DNA from: Streptomyces violaceoruber
GTDB taxonomy: Bacteria; Actinomycetota; Actinomycetes; Streptomycetales; Streptomycetaceae
Assembly: GCF_033406955.1 (NCBI RefSeq)
Contig: NZ_CP137734.1
Coordinates: 62,001 to 126,000, forward strand
Length of the DNA stretch: 64,000 bases
Reading direction: 5' to 3'
Both the position numbers and the translations under genes were made by a program. The stretch's first letter is position 1. The number at the start of each line of letters is the position of its first letter. Under the pieces are notes generated by a model. That model was given only the letters and a program-made list of their open reading frames with translations. It was not told where the DNA came from and searched no databases. Positions 1 to 8,556 of the stretch are shown piece by piece.

Positions 1-29
1 TGAAGGGCTGGGACGGCCGGGCCGGGCGA

Positions 30-489
30 GTGTCGGTGGAGATCACCGGGGTGCGGGCCGGTCAGTTCGGCCGGCTGCGGAAAGCCGTGAGGGAACGTAG
101 TGGCGAGGGGTACGGCGAGTGGTACGGCTCGGGCCTACATGTCGGTGCCCGCCGGCCGAGCGGGTGCTGCTCGTGGCGGTGCACCATCGCACCGGACTCA
201 CCATCCGGCCGCTCGCCCCGCCGTTCGACCGCCTGTGGATCGTGCGAGGCACTCTCGTCCCGGTCCGCGCGGCTCCAAGGGCGGTGCCTCCTCCCGCAAC
301 TATCGGTTCTCGACGAAGGTGCAGGTCAGCGAGGACGCCGGGGCACGCCTGGCGATCACCGCGACGCGGTGGGTGTGCGGTGGCGCGGCGGACGGGAAAG
401 CCCGGCGGGACTCCGGCCTTGCCCCGCTTCGCGCGGGCGTGACCGCTCTCGGTGACAGGGCCGGCATCAACACCGGGCTGGTCGCCTGA
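30..489 (+). pseudogene. Decayed IS5-family transposase fragment
   Basis: Pieces of one DDE transposase are spread over three forward frames. An early segment reads VLLVAVHHRTGLTIRPLAPP, followed by DRLWIVRGTLVPVR. The next part is in another frame: SSRNYRFSTKVQV, then DSGL and GVTALGDRAGINTGL. These match the middle of IS5-type (DDE_Tnp_4) transposases from actinomycetes, where the run around GTLVPVR holds a catalytic aspartate (here changed to R) and VLGD holds the next. The frame changes and an early TGA after GLVA mean no functional enzyme. Family assignment is from motif memory. Confidence 0.6.
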
Positions 490-544
490 TCACACACGAG
501 TATCGCTCCGGCCTGCGCGATCACGGCCTCCCGCAGCACCCTGG

Positions 545-787
545 CTAGGCGGCCAACGTCTCGTCGTCCTGGGCAGCGCTCGTACGGTCGACGTAGCGAG
601 CGAGCAAGGCGTCCGCCGTGCGCAGGGCTTCCTCGGCGGTGCGAGCACCGGTGATCACACACAGCGTGTAGGTGACGTCGTCGAGTGCCCTGCTGGTGCG
701 GCCGGTGGGACGCACGTCGTGGTCGATGCGCGCCTGCGCGAACCGGGCCAATACCGCACGCAGTTCCTTCTCCGCCGGAAGGATCAT
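545..787 (-). CDS. DUF5133 domain protein
   Basis: An 80-aa acidic protein starting MILPAEKELRAVLARF, the usual N-terminus of the small DUF5133 family found almost only in Streptomyces; its function is unknown. The body is predicted helical and ends in an acidic tail. A longer frame to 820 exists, but the start at 787 has a GGAGAGG ribosome site eight bases upstream and matches the family N-terminus. DUF5133 genes often sit, as here, near STAS and SpoIIE genes of stress signalling, so a regulatory role is plausible but unproven. Confidence 0.8.
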   Translation of the reverse strand: MILPAEKELRAVLARFAQARIDHDVRPTGRTSRALDDVTYTLCVITGARTAEEALRTADALLARYVDRTSAAQDDETLAA

Positions 788-944
788 CGTGATACCTCTC
801 CCCTGGTGAGTCCCGCCCACGGAGCGGCAGGCCGCCGCACACCGCGAGGGTGACTGTCTCCATCAATTCCGCGGCGCCGCTACTGACGGGCCACGTCAAA
901 CAGAACCCCGGATGCCCCGGGTCGAAAGGTTCATGCCGTGAGGC

Positions 945-1352
945 CTAGCAGGTGGCGGCCTCCTCCACCGTCGATCGCACCTTCAGCACGGCGTCGACCC
1001 CCGTGATCTCCAGAAGGCGACGCAACTGCCGCGCGGGCGCAGCCACTCGCAGATCGACGGACCGCTGGGTGAGGATCAGGAGGTTCAGCAGTGCCGAGTC
1101 GGCGAAAGTGATGCCGGAGGCCTCCAGCACCACCTTGGTGTGCTCTCGCGCCGCCGTGCCCAGTGCCTGCGACAAGGGAGTGATCGAGTGCAGGTCGTAC
1201 TCGCCACGCACGCCGACGACCGGGACACCGCACCGTTCGTACAACACCACCGAGGCCTGGTCGAGGTCCTGCGGCCGACTCACGTCGGCAGCGTCCGTGC
1301 ATCCAGTGACCGCCTTGTGCAAAGACACCTCGGATCCCTCCCACACGTACAC
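945..1352 (-). CDS. STAS-domain anti-sigma factor antagonist
   Basis: A 135-aa single STAS domain: VPVVGVRGEYDLHSITPL (first strand and helix), then VVLEASGITFADSALLNLLI. The serine of DSALLN sits where RsbV/SpoIIAA-type antagonists are phosphorylated. Such proteins bind an anti-sigma kinase when dephosphorylated and so release a sigma factor. The nearby SpoIIE-type phosphatases (4808-6481 and 6653-7831) are candidate activators. The gene is divergent from an HTH regulator, with a 76-bp intergenic region that must carry both promoters. The partner kinase and sigma factor are not in the window. Confidence 0.85.
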   Translation of the reverse strand: MYVWEGSEVSLHKAVTGCTDAADVSRPQDLDQASVVLYERCGVPVVGVRGEYDLHSITPLSQALGTAAREHTKVVLEASGITFADSALLNLLILTQRSVDLRVAAPARQLRRLLEITGVDAVLKVRSTVEEAATC

Positions 1353-1428
1353 AAATCCCGTCCATCGTTACACGAAAACTATGTCATGTACTAGGGTTCA
1401 CGCAAAGAGAGTCGGTAGGATGCCGTGC

Positions 1429-1812
1429 ATGGCAGAGGTACCTGAAGCTCACTCCGGATGGACGTTCGTCACCAACCACGCCCGTGTACTGGCGGCCATC
1501 GCCGACAACCCGAATGCCCGGATCCGCGACATCGCCGCGCACTGCCGGCTCACGGAGCGCGCCGTCCAGCGGATCATCTCGGATCTCGAACAGGACGGAT
1601 ACCTCTCACACACCCGCGACGGACGAACGAACACCTACCGCATCGAGCCCGAAAAGGTGCTGCGCCACCCCGCCGAGGCGGGCCTGACCGTCGCCGCGCT
1701 GCTCTCCCTGCTCGTCCAGGACGAAACCGACCGCGGACGAGCCACGAGCCACCCGGCACCCAGGCCCGGCGCCGGCGCCCACGCCGGCGCCCGCGAAACC
1801 GGCGAGCAGTAG
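1429..1812 (+). CDS. Winged-helix transcriptional regulator (ArsR/MarR-like)
   Basis: 127 aa. Residues ~10-80 form a winged helix: RVLAAIADNP, RIRDIAAHCRLTERAVQRII as helix-turn-helix, then a wing with DGRTNTYRI. The C-terminal 30 residues are Pro/Ala/Gly-rich and probably disordered. The start at ATG 1429 has GGTAGGA eight bases upstream; another ATG lies three codons earlier. It is divergent from the STAS gene, which is the obvious first candidate for regulation. No ligand-binding domain is visible. Confidence 0.75.
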   Translation: MAEVPEAHSGWTFVTNHARVLAAIADNPNARIRDIAAHCRLTERAVQRIISDLEQDGYLSHTRDGRTNTYRIEPEKVLRHPAEAGLTVAALLSLLVQDETDRGRATSHPAPRPGAGAHAGARETGEQ

Positions 1813-1902
1813 GCCCCGGCTCCCGTCCCGGCCGTCGCTCCCCGGCATGCGACCAGCTTCAACGGGCAGTTGAACGGTCCACACAGGGAGGGAAACACGC
1901 TC

Positions 1903-2457
1903 ATGACGACCAAGTCGATCAGGCGGCCGGAGGCGTCGACGCACGAACGCTGTAGGTGCGAAGGGCACGCCGGTGAGGCCGCGGACGAAACACCCGAAAC
2001 CCCACGCGAGCGGGTCAACCGCCGCTGGAACGAAATCATGCAGGAGACACGCGTCGCCCAGACAGGAGTCCAGATCCTGTTCGGCTTCCTGCTCAGCGTC
2101 GCGTTCACCCCGCTCTTCCACGACCTGGGCACCTTCGACCACGCCGTCTACGTGACCACGGTCATTTCGGGTGCCACGGCCACCGCCTGCCTGATCGCCC
2201 CGGTCTCCATCCATCGCTTCCTCTCGGGGCAGCGGATGAAGGACGAGATGGTCGAAGTCGCTCACCGGTTGATGATGTGCGGCATGCTCCTGATGGCCGT
2301 CACCATCGGCTGCACCCTGCTTCTGATCCTGCACGTCGTTGTGCCGGGACACATGGCGAAACTGCTCGTCGGCGGCGTGATGGTCTGGTTCGCGTTGTCC
2401 TGGTACGCACTGCCCCTGTGGCTTCGCCACCGGTCCGCCCGGCGCGCGACCTCTTGA
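1903..2457 (+). CDS. DUF6328 family membrane protein
   Basis: 184 aa. After a polar N-terminus (with RERVNRRWNEIMQETRVAQT), four hydrophobic segments follow: VQILFGFLLSVAFTPLF, the YVTTVISGATATACLIAPV stretch, a CGMLLMAVTIGCTLLLIL stretch and VGGVMVWFALSWYALPLWL. This layout fits the four-TM DUF6328 family, an uncharacterised actinobacterial group. The start at 1903 follows a GGAGGGAA ribosome site; an upstream in-frame ATG at 1870 is less well placed. Confidence 0.75.
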   Translation: MTTKSIRRPEASTHERCRCEGHAGEAADETPETPRERVNRRWNEIMQETRVAQTGVQILFGFLLSVAFTPLFHDLGTFDHAVYVTTVISGATATACLIAPVSIHRFLSGQRMKDEMVEVAHRLMMCGMLLMAVTIGCTLLLILHVVVPGHMAKLLVGGVMVWFALSWYALPLWLRHRSARRATS

Positions 2458-2749
2458 CACGGACTACAACTAAAACGAGAACAAGAACGAGAACCGGAAG
2501 AAGCAGCAAGCCCCCGCGCACGAGCGAGCACTCCCCCAACAGCGCGCACGGTACAACCTCGTCGTTCCCGAAGGGCTCTCCGGCGCCTGCTTGCCCTCGA
2601 TGCGACAGCGCCGGAAGTACAAGGGCGTGCAGACGAGCGAGGCGATCATCGGCCCGGTCATCGGTTCCCCGTCCGCGCCGTGCACGCTGCTGCCCCGGGG
2701 GGTACGACGGGGAACCCCAGCCGGACCCAACCTCTCCGTCAGCGACTGA
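2458..2749. other. Intergenic stretch without a recognisable gene
   Basis: Convergent 3' ends flank 292 bp. It contains a purine-rich, AAC/GAAC-repetitive run at about 2468-2505 that is unusually AT-rich for this genome. Short open frames exist on both strands, but none shows a family motif or convincing ribosome site. Confidence 0.5.
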
Positions 2750-3256
2750 TCACGCTGCGGAATGGGAGCCGGATGTGTGGTGTCTCTCGCCGTGAACGGC
2801 GTTCAGCTGCGTCTGAAGTGCTGCGAGTCCCGTGGCCAGGGCGCGGCGTTGGGCGGGCGGCATGCCATCGATGGCTTGGTGCAGCATGGTGTCGCGCTGT
2901 TCGCGGATGCGTTGCAAGTGCTTCTTGCCGGTGTGGGTGAGCCGCAGGGCGATCTCGCGGCCGTTGTCGGGGCAGGGCAGCCGTTCGAGGAAACCGATGG
3001 CTTGCAGGCGGTCGCACATGCGAGTCACGGTCGGGGGCGCGGAGCCGAGGCGCTGGCACACGGTGCGCATCCGTATGCCGTCCTCGCCGTCGACCACGTA
3101 CATCAGGCGCAGCTGAGACGTCGAGCTGGGGGCGGTGGTGTCGGCGCTGGAATGCCTTGCGTGTTCCCACATCACGTCGAGAAGCTCGGTGATGGCGCCG
3201 GCGGACTGAATCGCCACGTGCCGGGTGTCGCTGGGGTCGTTGTTTGGTGCGGTCAC
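2750..3256 (-). CDS. MarR-family transcriptional regulator
   Basis: 168 aa with a MarR winged helix: SQLRLMYVV, RMRTVCQRLGSAPPTVTRMC as helix-turn-helix, GFLERLPCPDNGREIALRLT as wing, then dimerisation helices. It lies 50 bp downstream of the STAS gene ending at 3307, on the same strand, and may be the last gene of the SpoIIE/B12/STAS operon. It could regulate that operon, but no operator was identified directly. Ligand unknown. Confidence 0.85.
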   Translation of the reverse strand: MTAPNNDPSDTRHVAIQSAGAITELLDVMWEHARHSSADTTAPSSTSQLRLMYVVDGEDGIRMRTVCQRLGSAPPTVTRMCDRLQAIGFLERLPCPDNGREIALRLTHTGKKHLQRIREQRDTMLHQAIDGMPPAQRRALATGLAALQTQLNAVHGERHHTSGSHSAA

Positions 3257-3306
3257 GATCTTCCTGTCGGTGGGCGCTTGCGCCGGCTGCGCGGCAGGGC
3301 AGTGGC

Positions 3307-3720
3307 TCAGGTGTTTGCGTCCTGCCCGGTGGGCCGGGCCTTCACAGTGCTGTCCCCGGTCCCCGGGGTCTCCTCGGCACCGACGGGCGAAGGAGCCGTG
3401 AGGTGTTCAAGGGTCCCGGTGAGTTCCAGAAGCCGGTTCAGGTTGGCAGGTCTGTCGTCGAGGTGCAGACGCACGCCTGCCGCCGTGGTGCGGCGGCCGA
3501 TCATCAGCAGTGCGGACAGGCCCATGGAGTCGACCGCGCCGAGGCCCGCGCAGGACAGATGCAGGTCGGTCAGAGCGGGTTGGCCCGAAAGCCCGGCGGT
3601 GACCTCCGCCACGAGAAGGTCGGCGCTGGCGTAGTCGAGGTCTCCGCGGACTTCTATGCGGAGGCTGTCCTGGCTGTCGACCGTGGTCGGTTGAAGGTGG
3701 TGGTCGGGGCGTGTGGTCAT
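3307..3720 (-). CDS. STAS-domain anti-sigma factor antagonist
   Basis: 137 aa. The STAS fold runs SLRIEVRGDLDYASADLL, then LTDLHLSCAGLGAVDSMGL and LLMIGRR. The serine in DSMGL is the position normally phosphorylated in RsbV-like antagonists. The C-terminus (after TAPSPV) is disordered. Start ATG 3720 overlaps the stop of the B12-binding gene by ATGA, so the two are translationally coupled. The two upstream genes encode a B12-binding protein and a PAS-GAF-SpoIIE phosphatase, so this protein is the likely phosphatase substrate in a partner switch. Confidence 0.9.
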   Translation of the reverse strand: MTTRPDHHLQPTTVDSQDSLRIEVRGDLDYASADLLVAEVTAGLSGQPALTDLHLSCAGLGAVDSMGLSALLMIGRRTTAAGVRLHLDDRPANLNRLLELTGTLEHLTAPSPVGAEETPGTGDSTVKARPTGQDANT

Positions 3721-4811
3721 GCGGTGGTCCCGGCGACGGTAGAGGGGGCGGTGGTGAGAGCGCACGTCGCCGCCTTGAGGATGCGGACGGCCCTGGGGAA
3801 GTCCTGGAGTTCCCGGGCCAGAAGCTTCAGTGCCGGGGGCAGGCTGCGAGCGGAGACATCTCGTGCTTCGAGGATCTGTGCGGTCCATGTGAGGAACCCG
3901 GTGAAGAGCTCCTCGTCGTCGAGGTAGAGGGCCGTAGCGAGGAACTCCACCATGTGGGCAAGGTCTTCCGCAGTGCGTTCACGCTGGTCACTGCTGTAGG
4001 AGCGCATCGTGGGGAAGGCGTCCTCAAGCGCGCTGAAGACGGTCCGAACGAGCGTGACGCTGTTGCGGGTGACCAGGGTGTATTCCTGGTCCGCCAGGTG
4101 CGGCAGGTCATCGAACTGCTGGTGATCGGGCTGCGGGCGGGGCAGCGGGCTCTGGGCGAGGCGGTCAGCGGCGGCGCGGGCGTTCGCGGCCCAGGCGTCG
4201 GCACCCAGCAGCACTGCGTAGCGGCCGCCGGGCCCGAAAGCGGCGCCGCCGACGAGGACGGGTACGCCGACGGCCTGGCAGGCGGTGATCGCGGCGTGTG
4301 CGGTGGGCAGTCGGGTGGCGATTGAGCTGGACAGGGCGACCGCGTCAGTCCGGGCGTTGTGGAGGTGGGCGATGAGGTGCGCAGTGGGGACCTGAGCGCC
4401 GAAGTAGTCGACCTGCCAGCCGCGCAGTTTCAGGACCTCTGCGAGCAGGCGGGCGGGCAGGGCGTGCCATTCGCCGTCCACGCAGGCCACCGCGATCCGG
4501 CCACGGGTGGCTGTCGTGCGGACGACGGGGTGCACGCTCACGGCGGCGACGGCCCGCTCGTTGATGGCGGTCGCCGCGTGTTCCTGGGCGACGCTGATCC
4601 GGTTGGCTGCCCATTCCTCGCCGACGCGGCCCTGGACCGGGGCGATCACATCGAGCAGGACGCTCTCCGGGGCGGCCCCCTCGTCGAGTATGCGCAGGAC
4701 GACTTCGGTGGCCGCGTACTCATCCCCGCCCGTGACGGCGTGCCACAGCTGATCGGCCGCCCGCTGCACGTCACGGGCGTGCGGGATGTGGGGTGGGGTG
4801 CTCGTGCTCAT
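3717..4811 (-). CDS. Cobalamin-binding protein with photoreceptor W-x9-EH motif
   Basis: 364 aa. Residues ~10-95 form the helical cap of B12-binding proteins and contain W67, nine residues, then E77-H78: the W-x9-EH signature of CarH/LitR-type adenosylcobalamin photoreceptors. Residues ~103-220 are the B12-binding Rossmann domain with GEWHALP (H116 as candidate lower axial ligand; the canonical E-x-H-x-x-G glycine is proline here), SSSIATR and PVLVGGAAFGP. Residues ~235-350 are an extra all-helical domain I do not recognise. There is no MerR DNA-binding domain, unlike CarH. The gene is coupled by ATGA overlaps to an upstream SpoIIE phosphatase and a downstream STAS protein, so light or B12 status probably feeds a partner switch. 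Binding and light sensing are inferred. Confidence 0.85.
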   Translation of the reverse strand: MSTSTPPHIPHARDVQRAADQLWHAVTGGDEYAATEVVLRILDEGAAPESVLLDVIAPVQGRVGEEWAANRISVAQEHAATAINERAVAAVSVHPVVRTTATRGRIAVACVDGEWHALPARLLAEVLKLRGWQVDYFGAQVPTAHLIAHLHNARTDAVALSSSIATRLPTAHAAITACQAVGVPVLVGGAAFGPGGRYAVLLGADAWAANARAAADRLAQSPLPRPQPDHQQFDDLPHLADQEYTLVTRNSVTLVRTVFSALEDAFPTMRSYSSDQRERTAEDLAHMVEFLATALYLDDEELFTGFLTWTAQILEARDVSARSLPPALKLLARELQDFPRAVRILKAATCALTTAPSTVAGTTA

Positions 4812-6481
4812 GCGGTGAACCTGCCCCGGGTGTGCCCGTTCACCGCGCTCAGGTGGTGGGTGCGGGGAGCGGAGATCACCACGACGGCCATGTCGTCGTG
4901 GGGACGGTTGCCCAGCCACTGGGCGGCCAGCATCTGCACGTGATCCACGATCCCCTCGGCGGGCATGCCCGCGCACCCGGAAAGGGTGCGCTTGAGGCGT
5001 TCCTCGCCGAACATATCCTCTCCCAGCGGTCCGCCCCTGGCCTCGGTGATCCCGTCGGTGTAGAGGACGCAGGACTCTCCGGGCGCGAGAGAGGCGCTGA
5101 CGGTGGTGGAAGAGATGTGAGGGAGCGCTCCGATCAGGGTGCCGTGGGTGTCGGCCTCCTCGACGGTGCCGTCCGCACGGACGATCAGCGGCCTGGGGTG
5201 GCCGCCGCTGGTGAGTTTGAGGTCCACCCTGTTCTCCCGGCGTACTGCGGAGGCCAACACCAGGGTGGCGAAGCGTGTGTGGTGAGAGCTGAGCAGCGCG
5301 GTGTTCAGCAGGCCGAGCATCCGGTGGTGATCGTTGGACAGGGGCAGCAGGGCGTGCAGGGTGTTGCGGATCTTGCCCGTCAATACGGCGGCCTCCAAGC
5401 CCTTGCCGCACACGTCCCCGAGCGAGACCAGGGACGCTTCACCCTCAACGGCCGCGGGGTGCACGTCGTAGAAGTCACCCCCGATGCGCTCGTGGTCCGC
5501 AGAGGGCCGGTAGCGGCCGGCGAAGTCCACTCCGGAGATCTGATGCAGGACCGGAGGCATGAGTTCGCGCATCAGCACATTGGTGATCGCGGTCTGTTCC
5601 GCGTACAGGCGGGCGGCCGACATCGCCGCTCCGGCACGGGCGGCGAAGAGCCGGGCGAAGACTTCCTCCTCGTCGCTGAAACTCGCGGTCTTCGCCTTGC
5701 GCAGCAGAATGAGCGCTCCTGCGGGCACACCATGACCGGGCAACGGAGTGATCACTATCGAGCCGACCGGCCCGAACCCGTCGGGCAGCATCCATTCGGG
5801 AGCGTGGGCCGGGTCGATCCACCGCGAGGGCACGGGCGGGAATCCGCGCAGTGCCTCGCCGAGCCCCGGTACGTCGTCAGGGTCGACCTTCACGGTGGAC
5901 GAAGCGGGCACGCCGCCGCGCAGGCACGTCACCACCGGCAGCCGCCTCCCGCGCGCCGGCGCGACGGTCAGTGCCGCGTCCGCGAGAGAATCGGCGGCCA
6001 ACTGCGCGCTCACGTCCATGCAACGTTCCAGGTTGAGCGAGGAAAGCAGGGCGCTGGACGCCTTCGCGAGGAACGCACTGCGTTCCTGCTCCATGTGCAA
6101 GGCTTCCCGGGCAAGCTGGTGATCGGTGTCATCCACCAGCCACCACGCCACCGAGCCGTCGCCGCGCACGCTGGGGTGGGCCTCGAAACGCCGTCCGTCG
6201 AAGTCTCCGCGCAGCGGTCCTCCGTCGTCCGGGACGACGGCGTGGGGGACGACGGCGTGCGGTCCGTCGTAGCTCAGCGTGGTGTGCGCGGCAGCGAGCC
6301 AGGCGGGGGCCACGTCCGCCAGGAGAGCTCCCGGCACTGCCGCGGGCAGGAGAAGGCCTGCTGCGTCATTGCACCGCACCACGGTGCCGCGGACGTCAGC
6401 GACCAGCACCGGGTACGGGGACCGGCCCCACGGCTGGTCCGGCCCCGCGTCCGAAACGGTCTGCGCTTGATTCGAAACCAA
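4808..6481 (-). CDS. PAS-GAF-SpoIIE serine phosphatase
   Basis: 557 aa. Order: PAS-like domain (YPVLVADVRGTVVRCNDAA), a helical linker, a GAF domain (from MDVSAQLAADSLADAALTV to about GALILLRKAK), then a complete PP2C/SpoIIE domain with RIGGDFYDV, GDVCGKG, YTDGITEAR and DDMAVVVI, so all metal-binding aspartates are present. Such enzymes dephosphorylate STAS antagonists. The stop overlaps the start of the B12-binding gene (ATGA). The start is a TTG at 6481 with no clear ribosome site, so the N-terminus is uncertain by a few residues. Confidence 0.88.
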   Translation of the reverse strand: MVSNQAQTVSDAGPDQPWGRSPYPVLVADVRGTVVRCNDAAGLLLPAAVPGALLADVAPAWLAAAHTTLSYDGPHAVVPHAVVPDDGGPLRGDFDGRRFEAHPSVRGDGSVAWWLVDDTDHQLAREALHMEQERSAFLAKASSALLSSLNLERCMDVSAQLAADSLADAALTVAPARGRRLPVVTCLRGGVPASSTVKVDPDDVPGLGEALRGFPPVPSRWIDPAHAPEWMLPDGFGPVGSIVITPLPGHGVPAGALILLRKAKTASFSDEEEVFARLFAARAGAAMSAARLYAEQTAITNVLMRELMPPVLHQISGVDFAGRYRPSADHERIGGDFYDVHPAAVEGEASLVSLGDVCGKGLEAAVLTGKIRNTLHALLPLSNDHHRMLGLLNTALLSSHHTRFATLVLASAVRRENRVDLKLTSGGHPRPLIVRADGTVEEADTHGTLIGALPHISSTTVSASLAPGESCVLYTDGITEARGGPLGEDMFGEERLKRTLSGCAGMPAEGIVDHVQMLAAQWLGNRPHDDMAVVVISAPRTHHLSAVNGHTRGRFTA

Positions 6482-6528
6482 ATGTTGAGGATTCGCTGGG
6501 CGAACCCCTCACCTCATCAACTAGACGA

Positions 6529-6542
6529 TTGCCTAGAGGCAA
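6529..6542. promoter_or_regulatory. Palindrome upstream of the SpoIIE/B12/STAS operon
   Basis: TTGCCTAGAGGCAA has two 6-bp arms separated by AG and lies about 48 bp before the TTG start of the phosphatase gene, inside the 171-bp gap after the gene at 6653. The position suits an operator for the operon. The regulator is unknown. Confidence 0.4.
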
Positions 6543-6652
6543 CAGTCTCCCCTGTCACCCCTGCTTGGCAACCCACCCCATCCCTCCCTCGGACTCCTCA
6601 CGAAGAAGGCACAAAACCTACACACGAGGACTATGTGACCGGTGTTTGAGGG

Positions 6653-7831
6653 TCAGCGGCGAGCGGAAGGACCGTGCCAGTCCAGGCACAGCACCAAAGA
6701 GTCGTCGGCCGCCGGAGTGGCACCGCGATGTCCCAACAGCTCCTGCAGCATCACCCTCGGCACCTGCGCGGCGGGCAGCAAGCGGGTGTTGTTGATCGAG
6801 GCGGCAAGTGCCCGGACGCTGTACCTCTCACCGCCCGGGGACAGCGCGTCATAGACGCCGTCGCTGATGAACAGCAGGCGGTCCCCCGGCTCGACCTGGA
6901 AGTGCTGCGGCACGTATTCGGTGTCCTCGAACATGCCCAGCGGCATCTGCTCCTCCATCTCGATCGTCTCGACCACCCCCCGGCGCACCCGCCAGACCTT
7001 CGGGGAGCCCGCGTCAACGATCTCCACGTGCCCGGTCGGCAGGTGGAAGCGGAACAACAGCGTCGAAAGGTACCGACTTCCCTTGTACTGCCCGTACACC
7101 GCCTGATCCGCCAGGCACGCCTGATCGCTCAGGCTCAGCCCGGCACGGCGGGCGTTGCGCAGCGCGTTGACGGCGAGATTCGTCAACAAGGCGGCGTCGA
7201 TGCCCTCTCCCATGCCGTTGCTCACGGTCACGTACAGGTCATCGGCCGAAGCCGACCAGTCGAAGGAATCACCGAAAATGGCGTAGGCGGGCTCCAGTTG
7301 GGCGCCCAGGCTGTACTCCGGCCGGGAACACGAGCGCCCGGGCAGCAACTGCCACTGCATCTCGGCAGCCAGCGTCAGCCGCTCCACCCGTCGCTCCCGC
7401 AGGAAGAGATCCGTGTCCCGCTCCGCGACCACCACCTCATGTGCCAGCGCATCGGCACACCCCTGCAGGTCCTCCAGCACGTCCGGGGCCGGTCCGTCAC
7501 TCTCCGGCAACGTCACACTGAGGATGCCCAGGCGGTCGCCGCGGACGCTGACCGGCAGGTGCACCGTCACCTCGGACGCCGACCGGTCGTACACACAGTG
7601 CGGTTCCTGAGCGCCGAACGCACGACCCGGAGCACTGTCATGGATGGACACCGGAGCGCAGGTGTGCGGTAGCACCCCGACGGGCTGCAGCCTCGTCATG
7701 GCGTAGTCGGCCAACAACAGATCCACCGCCCTGGCCCGATGGCGATGCTCGACAGCGGAGCGCAGCACATCGAAGATCTCATGGGGCGCGGCTTCACGCA
7801 GAGAGCGCTCGACCGCGCTGGGTCTCTCCAC
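6653..7831 (-). CDS. SpoIIE/PP2C-like protein with altered metal site
   Basis: 392 aa. The N-terminal ~150 residues form a GAF-like region, followed by a C-terminal SpoIIE domain. Motif 1 is FGDSFDW (both aspartates kept), but the usual GDVxGHG is SNGMGEG, with Asn for the metal-binding Asp. Later motifs ISDGVYDA and DDSLVLCLDW are present. I recall the NGMGEG form as typical of a Streptomyces subfamily, so it is not a recent mutation. The protein may be a weak phosphatase or a regulator. It is followed on the same strand by the 4808-6481 phosphatase after 171 bp. Confidence 0.82.
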   Translation of the reverse strand: MERPSAVERSLREAAPHEIFDVLRSAVEHRHRARAVDLLLADYAMTRLQPVGVLPHTCAPVSIHDSAPGRAFGAQEPHCVYDRSASEVTVHLPVSVRGDRLGILSVTLPESDGPAPDVLEDLQGCADALAHEVVVAERDTDLFLRERRVERLTLAAEMQWQLLPGRSCSRPEYSLGAQLEPAYAIFGDSFDWSASADDLYVTVSNGMGEGIDAALLTNLAVNALRNARRAGLSLSDQACLADQAVYGQYKGSRYLSTLLFRFHLPTGHVEIVDAGSPKVWRVRRGVVETIEMEEQMPLGMFEDTEYVPQHFQVEPGDRLLFISDGVYDALSPGGERYSVRALAASINNTRLLPAAQVPRVMLQELLGHRGATPAADDSLVLCLDWHGPSARR

Positions 7832-8556
7832 CGGTACAGACCTACTTCCTTCGCGAACTCCATGAAAGCGACTGTCGGTATCGACCAGTCAAGAACCACG
7901 GATGCCCGTCCAGGACCACGACATGCGCGCGGCCTCTCGCCTCGCCAGCACCTCGCGCTCCGTGGACGTACCTGCGGTCACGCACCGCCGTTCGAGCGTT
8001 GCAGCCGATGAGCCGGCCCAGGTGAAACGCTCAGCCAAGTGCGGCCGAGCCGTGCCGGGCACGGTCTACCCTCGGCCCCGCCGCTCGGACCGGGTGTTCG
8101 CGTTCGACGCGTTCGGGCCGCTCGGCATCCGCTCCCAGGGCGGGTCATGCTGCGCGCCTGCTGATCGTCCCGAACGGCGCCCCGCGACGACGCGTGCCGC
8201 CTGGCCGGCCCACCGGCCCGGGTCCGTGGCGGCGATGACTGCGCCGTCGGGCGCGGTGCATGCACTCGCGGCGATGTTCGTCCGCGGCGTGCGGACAACT
8301 CGCCCTCATCGGCGGGACAGGACGACCTGACGGAGCGCCCCCCGATCGCGCAAACCACCTTCCAGCCGGGTGGATTCGGCGACGGCAATCTCGGCGACGT
8401 GCTCGGCGCACTCCGGTACGCCTCGGTCGACGTAGCAGGCGTACCGGTTCGCGGCAAATGAGACGCCGCGGACAAGGAACCGCAGGAGGTCGTCTGCCGG
8501 CTGCGGACGGCCACGGCTTGCGGCTGACGAACGGGGTGGACCCGCAACCCGGGGGC
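7832..8556. other. 725-bp region with no intact gene
   Basis: Lies between the SpoIIE-like gene and a MarR gene, both on the minus strand. Open frames here are long but Arg/Pro/Ser-rich, as expected from GC-rich noncoding DNA. The only protein-like piece is the possible gene fragment at 8306-8500. Confidence 0.5.
8306..8500 (-). pseudogene. Possible C-terminal gene fragment, family unknown
   Basis: A 64-residue tail reads like real protein: ADDLLRFLVRGVSFAANRY, then CAEHVAEIAVAESTRLEGGL and a normal stop. Upstream in the same frame the sequence becomes low-complexity and overlaps the 3' end of the MarR gene, and there is no good start. Probably the remnant of a truncated gene. No family recognised. 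Confidence 0.25.

Noticed and set aside
4793..6649. 618-aa plus-strand frame over the SpoIIE gene
   Set aside because: Gly/Arg/His-rich antisense frame; the minus strand has complete PAS-GAF-SpoIIE motifs.
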